The notes beneath the pieces were generated by a model. That model searched no databases and was not told where the DNA came from. It saw only the letters and a program-made list of their open reading frames with translations. A stretch of 64,000 nt of DNA from Mucilaginibacter polytrichastri. GTDB taxonomy: Bacteria; Bacteroidota; Bacteroidia; Sphingobacteriales; Sphingobacteriaceae. Location: positions 686,787 to 750,786 of the forward strand of contig NZ_MPPL01000001.1 in assembly GCF_001911425.1 (NCBI RefSeq), read 5' to 3'. This document shows, piece by piece, positions 60,288 through 64,000 of the stretch. Position 1 is the stretch's first letter; the number at the start of each line of letters is the position of its first letter. The translations under genes and the position numbers were made by a program.

Positions 60288-61028
60288 ATGAATTATATAG
60301 AACAGATAGATACGTCAAGATTGCCACAGCATATCGCTATTATTATGGATGGCAACGGCAGGTGGGCAAAAGGTAAAGGCAAACTGCGCATTTTTGGTCA
60401 CCATAATGGAGTTCGTTCTGTTCGTGAAGCCATTGAAGGATCGGATGATCTGGGCATTAAGTACCTTACTTTATATACCTTTTCATCAGAAAACTGGAAC
60501 CGCCCCAAATTTGAGGTATCGGCCATAATGGAATTGCTCATTGGTACCATCCATAAAGAGATAGCCAACCTGATGGAAAAGAACGTAAGGCTTAATACCA
60601 TAGGCGATATCGAGATGCTGCCAAAAAAGGCACACCGAGAGCTAACCGATGCTATTGAAAAAACGTCGAAAAACACAGGCTTAACTTTAACACTGGCATT
60701 GAGCTACAGCTCGCGCCGCGAAATTACGCAAGCGGCAAAAAGCCTGGCCTTAAAAGTAGAGCAGGGTTTAATTAAGGCAGATGATATTGATGAAAAAATG
60801 TTTGCCGATAACTTATATACCGGCGATATGCCCGACCCTGAACTATTGATCAGAACCAGCGGTGAATTTCGTGTCAGCAATTACCTGCTTTGGCAAATAG
60901 CCTATGCAGAATTATACTTTACACCAAAACTATGGCCGGATTTCCGCAAGGATGACCTTTTTGAAGCCATACTCGACTTTCAGAAAAGGGAGCGACGTTT
61001 TGGAATGATCAGCGAACAGGTTAATTAA
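60288..61028 (+). CDS. uppS: Isoprenyl (undecaprenyl diphosphate) synthase
   Basis: A 246-residue cis-prenyltransferase that makes the C55 lipid carrier of cell-wall synthesis. IAIIMDGNGRWAKGKGKLRIFGHHNGVRSVREAI holds the catalytic Asp and phosphate-binding Gly/Arg. YLTLYTFSSENWNRP and DPELLIRTSGEFRVSNYLLWQIAYAELYFTPKLWPDF complete the family motifs. It is followed by bamA after 61 nt and leads the envelope-assembly operon. Confidence 0.96.
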   Translation: MNYIEQIDTSRLPQHIAIIMDGNGRWAKGKGKLRIFGHHNGVRSVREAIEGSDDLGIKYLTLYTFSSENWNRPKFEVSAIMELLIGTIHKEIANLMEKNVRLNTIGDIEMLPKKAHRELTDAIEKTSKNTGLTLTLALSYSSRREITQAAKSLALKVEQGLIKADDIDEKMFADNLYTGDMPDPELLIRTSGEFRVSNYLLWQIAYAELYFTPKLWPDFRKDDLFEAILDFQKRERRFGMISEQVN

Positions 61029-61089
61029 TTTTACTTTTAACAATTTTTAACAACTGTTTAAACTATTTTTAGCCCACTTAAATATTCGA

Positions 61090-63645
61090 ATGAATAAATT
61101 TCTCTTTGCAATTCTTTTTGTTGTTTTTGGTACTGCGGCAATGGCGCAGGTGGCCGCTCCAAGGTCGCAGGCTTCGCTTACCAGATCAATTCCTACTGAT
61201 AGTTTAAGTTACCTTAATCCGAAGGATTATATTATAGGTGGTATTACAGTTAGTGGCGCTCAATATCTGGATAAAGATGTATTAATACAGATATCTAAAT
61301 TAAACAAAGGCGATCGTATTAACCTGCCCGGCGAAGCTTCGTCGAGCGTTATCCGCAACCTTTGGCAACAAGGCCTTTTTGATGACGTACAATTAAACGT
61401 TACCAAAATAAATGCCGATACCATTTACTTTGACATTGCCGTGTTAGAGCGCCCGCACTTATCGCGGTTGCACTTACTGGGCATCCGCAAGGGCGAAGTA
61501 GAAGACATCCAGAAAAAACTGAGCGATAAAACAGGTAAAATTGTTAACGAAAACCTGCTTAACACCACAACAGCTATTATTAAAAAGCACTTTAACGAAA
61601 AAGGCTTCTTAAATACAACCGTTGATATTAAACAACGTAAAGACCCGGGAGATGCCAATAGTGTTATATTGGATGTAACCATTGATAAGCATCAAAAGGT
61701 AAAAATAAACGAGGTTATTTTTGAGGGTAATAAGGCCTTTAAAGCAGCTGCGCTTAAGAAGTTTTTGCCTAAAACCCGCCAACGCAAGTTCTACAACATT
61801 TTTGGTTCTAAAAAATTCAAACAAGATCAATATGAGGAAGACAAGCAAGCCCTGGTTGAAAAAATGCAGGCCAAGGGTTACCGCGATGCGGCAATTGTAA
61901 GCGACTCTGTTTGGAAACATGATGAAGAAAGTGTAAACGTTAAAATTAAAGTTTACGAAGGCCCTAAATATTACTTCGGTAAAGTTAACTGGTCTGGTAA
62001 TGCTAAATATCCAACATCATTATTAACCAGGATATTGCGGGTTAAAAAAGGTGATGTATTTAGTGAAGAAGAACTTAACAAACGCTTGAGCGGCCCTACG
62101 CCAAGCGGCGATGACGTTTCTTCGCTATACCTGAATGATGGTTACCTAACCTACCAGGCAGATGCGGTACAAACGCGGATATATAACGATACAGTTGATC
62201 TGGACATCAGGATATATGAAGGGCCACAATACACCATTAACCGTGTGTTACTTAAAGGTAATGATGTAACCAATGATAAGGTTGTAATGCGGGAGATCAG
62301 GACCAAACCGGGCCAGAAATTCTCGAAAGAGTTGGTGATGCGCAGTACCCGTGAAATTTCTCAATTAGGAAACTTCGACGAGCAGAAAACGGAGCCGAAA
62401 CCAACCAACATTAATCCGCAGGATGGTACAGTAGATATTTTGTACAACGTGGTTGAAAAACCATCAGATCAGATCGAGCTTTCGGGTGGTTTTGGTGGCG
62501 GGCAACTGGTGGGTACACTGGGCTTAACGTTCAACAACTTCTCGTTACGTAATATATTCCATTTAAAAGCTTACAGGCCGTTACCAAAAGGTGATGGACA
62601 GAAATTAAGCCTACGTGGCCAGGCTAATGGTAAAAACTACCAGAATTATTCATTCACGTTCTCTGATCCATGGTTTGGTGGTAAAAAGCCGATTTACTTT
62701 GCTTTAACAGCTTACACTCAGTTAAGCTCAACAGGCCAGTACTATGCTAAAGACAACCCGCTATATAACTACTTGCGTATTATAGGCGCGGGTGTAACCT
62801 TGGGTAAAAAATTAACCTGGCCGGATAACTACTTCCAGTTAAACTACTCATTAAACGTGGATCACTATAACCTGGATAACTATACCGGTTATATATTCAG
62901 CAACGGTACATCATACAACATCAAGCTAACGCAAGAGTTGAGCCGTAACTCGTTAGATGCACCTATTTTCCCAACATCGGGTTCAAATATTAAATTCACT
63001 GTACAGGCTACGCCTCCGTACTCATTGTTTAACAATACCAACTACAAAATTGCAACACCAGAAGAGCGCTATCGCTTTGTTGAATATCACAAATGGAAAT
63101 TTGATGCACAATGGTTTACACGTGTTGCCGGTAAATTTGTAATTATGTCTCAGGTACGTTTCGGCTTCCTGGGTTCATATAACAAAGACGTTGGCCAATC
63201 ACCATTTGAGCGCTTTAAGCTGGGTGGCGATGGTATGCAAACGTACCAGTTTTTACAGGGTAGTGATATCATTGGTTTAAGGGGTTATAAAAACTTCTCT
63301 ATTATACCAGTGGGTACCAACTACACTGCAGATACCAACCCTGGTAGTACTATTTACAATAAATATACTATTGAGTTAAGGCACCCGGTTATTGCAAGCC
63401 AGTCGGCAACGATATTTTTGCTGGCCTTTGCCGAGGGTGGTAACGTTTGGAATGATTTCTCCCAATTTAATCCGTTTAATGTTAGGCGGTCTACCGGTAT
63501 AGGTGCCCGCATATTTTTACCTATCTTTGGCTTGCTTGGGCTTGATTATGGTTATGGCTTTGATAAAATACCGGGTATACCGGATGCAAACAAAGGCCAG
63601 TTTCACTTTTCAATTGCACAAAGCTTAAGCGGTGGATTTAATTAA
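61090..63645 (+). CDS. bamA: BamA outer-membrane protein assembly factor
   Basis: An 851-residue Omp85 protein that inserts beta-barrels into the outer membrane. Signal peptide FLFAILFVVFGTAAMAQ, then five POTRA domains (about 50-430; for example DYIIGGITVSGAQYLDKDVL and INEVIFEGNKAF), and a 16-strand barrel with the conserved GLRGYKNFS motif near residue 730 and a final hydrophobic strand. It lies between uppS and ompH, as expected. Confidence 0.95.
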   Translation: MNKFLFAILFVVFGTAAMAQVAAPRSQASLTRSIPTDSLSYLNPKDYIIGGITVSGAQYLDKDVLIQISKLNKGDRINLPGEASSSVIRNLWQQGLFDDVQLNVTKINADTIYFDIAVLERPHLSRLHLLGIRKGEVEDIQKKLSDKTGKIVNENLLNTTTAIIKKHFNEKGFLNTTVDIKQRKDPGDANSVILDVTIDKHQKVKINEVIFEGNKAFKAAALKKFLPKTRQRKFYNIFGSKKFKQDQYEEDKQALVEKMQAKGYRDAAIVSDSVWKHDEESVNVKIKVYEGPKYYFGKVNWSGNAKYPTSLLTRILRVKKGDVFSEEELNKRLSGPTPSGDDVSSLYLNDGYLTYQADAVQTRIYNDTVDLDIRIYEGPQYTINRVLLKGNDVTNDKVVMREIRTKPGQKFSKELVMRSTREISQLGNFDEQKTEPKPTNINPQDGTVDILYNVVEKPSDQIELSGGFGGGQLVGTLGLTFNNFSLRNIFHLKAYRPLPKGDGQKLSLRGQANGKNYQNYSFTFSDPWFGGKKPIYFALTAYTQLSSTGQYYAKDNPLYNYLRIIGAGVTLGKKLTWPDNYFQLNYSLNVDHYNLDNYTGYIFSNGTSYNIKLTQELSRNSLDAPIFPTSGSNIKFTVQATPPYSLFNNTNYKIATPEERYRFVEYHKWKFDAQWFTRVAGKFVIMSQVRFGFLGSYNKDVGQSPFERFKLGGDGMQTYQFLQGSDIIGLRGYKNFSIIPVGTNYTADTNPGSTIYNKYTIELRHPVIASQSATIFLLAFAEGGNVWNDFSQFNPFNVRRSTGIGARIFLPIFGLLGLDYGYGFDKIPGIPDANKGQFHFSIAQSLSGGFN

Positions 63646-63649
63646 TTTT

Positions 63650-64000
63650 ATGAAAAGGATAATTTTAACAGTAGTTTTAACGTTTGTAGCATTTGCGGGT
63701 GCGTTTGCACAACGTTTCGCATTTGTTGATTCTGAGTACATACTTAGGCACGTACCAGAATACACGGCAGCACAAACACAGCTTAAAACCCTGTCAGACC
63801 AATGGCAGAAAGAAGTTGATGCCAGGTTTCAGGAAATAGACCGTTTGTATAAGGCTTATCAGGCAGATCAGGTTTTGATGACTGCAGATATGAAAAAAAG
63901 GCGCGAAGCCGAAATTGTAGATAAAGAAAAAGCTGCAAAAGATTTTCAGCGTTCGAAGTTTGGTCCCGATGGTGAAATTGCAGCGCGTAGTACGCAATTG
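63650..64000 (+). CDS. OmpH/Skp-family chaperone (partial, window edge)
   Basis: The first 117 codons of an ompH gene, cut by the window end. MKRIILTVVLTFVAFAGAFAQ is a signal peptide; RFAFVDSEYILRHVPEYTAAQTQL is the OmpH opening strand and helix, followed by a coiled coil (ARFQEIDRLYKAYQADQVL). It starts 4 nt after the bamA stop. This paralogue is soluble, unlike the lipoprotein version at 16686. Confidence 0.87.
   Translation, partial: MKRIILTVVLTFVAFAGAFAQRFAFVDSEYILRHVPEYTAAQTQLKTLSDQWQKEVDARFQEIDRLYKAYQADQVLMTADMKKRREAEIVDKEKAAKDFQRSKFGPDGEIAARSTQL

Overview
This window reads as a chromosomal stretch from a Bacteroidota bacterium, most likely Sphingobacteriaceae (Mucilaginibacter/Pedobacter-like). 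Reasons: the Bacteroidota -7 promoter word TAnnTTTG precedes many starts; type IX secretion genes are present (porT, a porG/DUF6089 homologue, a type A sorting-domain protein); the TamA partner of TamB is the lipoprotein form (TamL); and the envelope run porG-exbD-uppS-bamA-ompH has a Bacteroidota layout. The genus is an inference. I found no rRNA, tRNA or CRISPR array.

Layout. 1-11.6 kb: dnaE (minus), then tamB-tamL (plus). 11.6-17.4 kb: a small monooxygenase, a TPR sensor kinase, gyrB and a Skp-like lipoprotein. 17.4-21.7 kb: a GH84 hexosaminidase, guanine deaminase, thioredoxin and a DUF58 protein. 21.7-30 kb: a two-component system, then a carbohydrate locus (GH130 protein facing two GT4 glycosyltransferases, one fused to an alpha/alpha-barrel domain) with a RES/Xre toxin-antitoxin pair between. 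30-38.2 kb: an aminotransferase and a long minus-strand run (FAH-family hydrolase, M23 peptidase, Bcp, split transketolase, ECF sigma factor, a repeat-bearing membrane protein likely to be its anti-sigma factor, a Spy-like protein). 38.4-42.5 kb: a mini T9SS-cargo protein, the K+ transporter kup, a VOC protein and engB. 42.5-45.4 kb: the accessory island. 45.4-55.5 kb: UbiA-like prenyltransferase, Crp-type regulator, SDR protein, PepF-like peptidase, PAP2 phosphatase, amino-acid permease, ubiE-porT and an SDR oxidoreductase. 55.6-64 kb: yqeY, an alpha/beta hydrolase, a CBS protein, nadK, porG, exbD, uppS, bamA and the start of an ompH/skp gene cut by the window edge.

Accessory island. An IS1595-family element (2397 bp, 27-bp perfect terminal inverted repeats, 8-bp target duplication CTCTCGAG) sits inside the left arm of a different small element. 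That older element has ~39-bp imperfect inverted arms flanking one DUF559 nuclease-like gene. The IS carries a frameshifted HEPN-like gene, the transposase, a 48-codon protein, and a lipoprotein gene preceded by a long rod-shaped RNA whose 5' arm is repeated just before the start codon, a layout that suggests a bistable switch.

The other notable theme is intergenic paired inverted repeats. At least ten lie in the window, in two structural classes: arms that are each a hairpin, and arms built from iterated 7- or 8-nt words. They hug the 3' ends of genes, and in three cases an arm supplies the in-frame stop codon.
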